From assembly GCF_009834765.1 (NCBI RefSeq), contig NZ_WVHP01000021.1, positions 124,001 through 188,000 on the forward strand: a DNA stretch of 64,000 nt, written 5' to 3'. Under the pieces are notes generated by a model that did no database searches, was not told the DNA's origin, and saw only the letters and a list, made by a program, of their open reading frames with translations. Source of the DNA: Saccharibacter sp. EH611 (lineage in GTDB: Bacteria > Pseudomonadota > Alphaproteobacteria > Acetobacterales > Acetobacteraceae). The position numbers and the translations under genes were made by a program. Numbering within the stretch: position 1 is the first letter of the stretch; each line of letters begins with the position of its first letter. This document shows positions 62,768 to 64,000 of this stretch, in pieces.

Positions 62768-63697
62768 ATGCCGCGCTTTTCTTTGACCCGAACACTGACC
62801 GCTTTAAGTGCCTTGACCATGCTCCCGTTAACGCATGCTTATGCTGCAGGGAGTAATGGTGGGTGGTTTGTTCCTAAGACACAGCAAGCACCAGCAGCGC
62901 CTCCACGGCATGCTGCACCAGTGGCTGCGCCCGAGCCAGAGCCTATGGATGATGATGGTTCAGGAGGAGATGGAGGCCCAGTAGATAATGGGGCAGGTGG
63001 GCAGAATCCTCCGCCCGTTTTCCCTCTTCCGCCTGTTCCGGCTGCTCCTGCGATTGCAAAAGAAGCGCCACCGCCTGCAGCGGCGATTGGTATTATTAGT
63101 GTGCAGGGTGTTATGCAGCTTTCTACAGCGGCGCAAGAAATTCAGCAGGTTCTTGGTGCGCGTCGCGATCGTTTAGCGCATGAAGTGCAGAAAGAGGAAG
63201 CCGCTTGGCGGGGAGAGCAGCAGAAGCTGCAGATGCAGGCGCGCTCTCTGACCTCTGATCAGCTCCAGCTGCGCGTGCGGCATTTGCAGGAACGTCGCGC
63301 TAAAGACCAGCATGTCTTTGGCAATCAGGCGCGTATCATTCAGGAAGCGTATCAGGTTGCGTTCCATCAGATTGAACGTGTGCTGGAACAGCATGACGGT
63401 ATTGTCTCCCGCGTAGCGGCCGCACGCGGTATGAATTTAATCTTACATGCCGAGCAAGCTGTGTTGCATGTGGATGGTCAGGATATCACCGAGGAAGTGG
63501 CAAGCCACTTGAACCAAGTGCTCCCACATGTTTTCATTCCCGATGATGGTGCCGATCCAGAAGAGCTTGCACGTTCTGGTAAAATGGCCACCACGGCTGA
63601 TGAAGAAAGCATGATGCGTCAGGCTGCGTCAGCACCACAACAAAGCGGTACGTCCGCTCAGCCGCAGGCGTCAACGTCAGTGTTGCGCCGACATTAA
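62768..63697 (+). CDS. OmpH/Skp-like periplasmic chaperone, extended
   Basis: Periplasmic chaperone-type protein of the OmpH/Skp family that would protect unfolded outer-membrane proteins on their way to BamA. A signal peptide (about 1-26, ending AYA) is followed by a Pro/Ala/Asp-rich segment of about 75 residues. The Skp-like domain (about 105-255) starts AIGIISVQGVMQLSTAAQ and includes a long Gln/Arg-rich helical arm. A Gln/Ser/Ala-rich tail ends the protein. At 309 residues it is much longer than standard Skp (about 160-200), because of the linker and tail. ATG at 62768; lpxD follows 33 nt later. Confidence 0.83.
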   Translation: MPRFSLTRTLTALSALTMLPLTHAYAAGSNGGWFVPKTQQAPAAPPRHAAPVAAPEPEPMDDDGSGGDGGPVDNGAGGQNPPPVFPLPPVPAAPAIAKEAPPPAAAIGIISVQGVMQLSTAAQEIQQVLGARRDRLAHEVQKEEAAWRGEQQKLQMQARSLTSDQLQLRVRHLQERRAKDQHVFGNQARIIQEAYQVAFHQIERVLEQHDGIVSRVAAARGMNLILHAEQAVLHVDGQDITEEVASHLNQVLPHVFIPDDGADPEELARSGKMATTADEESMMRQAASAPQQSGTSAQPQASTSVLRRH

Positions 63698-63730
63698 TAG
63701 ATCAGACATAACAAGCTAGAGGAGGCGGCT

Positions 63731-64000
63731 ATGTCAGCGTCTTTCCCCGGAGAGGGGCCTTTTTTCCAGAGACGAGGGCCGTTTTCCCTAGCGGATGTCA
63801 AACAGGCCATAGGTCTTCCACGAGATCATAGCGTGGAAGAGATGGTCGAGTATGAGGGGGTAGCCCCCCTGCATACAGCGACTAAAAAGCATATTAGCTT
63901 TCTTGATAACCGCCGCTATTTACCTCTTTTAAAAGAAACACATGCCGGGGCTATTGTTGTTTCTCGTGCGTTTGCTGATTTGGTTCCGTCACATACCGTC
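63731..64000 (+). CDS. lpxD: UDP-3-O-acylglucosamine N-acyltransferase, N-terminal part (partial at window end)
   Basis: Lipid A biosynthesis enzyme that adds the N-linked acyl chain to UDP-acylglucosamine. Only the first 90 codons are in the window. They show the LpxD N-terminal uridine-binding domain: FSLADVKQAIG, then YEGVAPLHTATKKHISFLDN and the AGAIVVSRAFADLVP strand. The left-handed helix repeats lie beyond the window. GGAGG lies 5 nt upstream of the ATG. Position after bamA and ompH is the conserved order in alphaproteobacteria. Confidence 0.92.
   Translation, partial: MSASFPGEGPFFQRRGPFSLADVKQAIGLPRDHSVEEMVEYEGVAPLHTATKKHISFLDNRRYLPLLKETHAGAIVVSRAFADLVPSHTV

Noticed and set aside
1-64000. 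CRISPR array, insertion sequence, prophage or defence island
   Set aside because: No direct-repeat arrays, transposase, Cas or phage proteins seen; gene content is housekeeping and envelope functions.

Overview
The window is chromosomal DNA of an alphaproteobacterium, most probably an acetic acid bacterium (Acetobacteraceae). This is inferred from gene order (scpB-tatB-tatC-serS; aroK-aroB divergent from xerD-accA; rpoZ-rsh-acpS-lepB-rnc-era; pyrH-frr-uppS-cdsA-dxr-rseP-bamA-ompH-lpxD), the moderate GC content and protein features such as a Suv3-type helicase. The genus cannot be fixed from the sequence. Coding density is very high, non-ATG starts are common, and many neighbours overlap by 1-8 nt. 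No rRNA, tRNA, CRISPR array, insertion sequence or prophage was seen.

Layout. 1-3.2 kb: end of scpB, tatB, tatC, serS and a strong terminator. 3.2-11.8 kb: a small secreted protein, a Suv3-like RNA helicase, ferredoxin/flavodoxin-NADP reductase, glutathione reductase, a FUSC-family membrane protein and an alpha/beta hydrolase. 11.9-23 kb: a small secreted protein, class II DAHP synthase, nicotinate phosphoribosyltransferase with an overlapping acidic gene, gltX, then on the minus strand cysS-trmJ-KirBac channel, and convergent MATE and MFS exporters. 23-35.8 kb: rpsD, prfC, carbonic anhydrase with a secreted EEP nuclease-like protein, alaS, a GtrA-like protein, an OmpA-type porin, a fused shikimate kinase/dehydroquinate synthase, a small membrane protein, xerD and accA. 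35.8-48.6 kb: a CinA-like protein, an SMP-30 family lactonase-like protein, MutT, a TonB-dependent receptor, a DUF815 ATPase, yajC, sodB, a beta-hydroxyacid dehydrogenase, msrP-msrQ, a second FUSC protein and a NYN-domain protein. 48.8-64 kb: two dense plus-strand clusters. The first covers the stringent response, signal peptidase, RNase III and Era. The second covers UMP kinase, ribosome recycling, isoprenoid and phospholipid precursors, RseP, BamA, an OmpH/Skp-like chaperone and LpxD.

Functionally the window is mostly housekeeping: aminoacylation (serS, gltX, cysS, alaS), translation (rpsD, prfC, frr), envelope biogenesis (tatBC, yajC, lepB, uppS, cdsA, rseP, bamA, lpxD), aromatic amino-acid biosynthesis (class II DAHPS, AroKB), and redox or oxidative-stress protection (fpr, gor, sodB, msrPQ, mutT). 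TatBC would be needed to export MsrP, whose N-terminus carries a twin-arginine motif.

I found no convincing new multigene system. The items most worth a second look are: no tatA between scpB and tatB; the Suv3-like helicase; a basic insertion in RNase III; the duplicated stand-alone FUSC proteins; a small membrane protein coupled to xerD; the rpsD leader; and several gene pairs that converge with overlapping or abutting stop codons and leave no room for a terminator.
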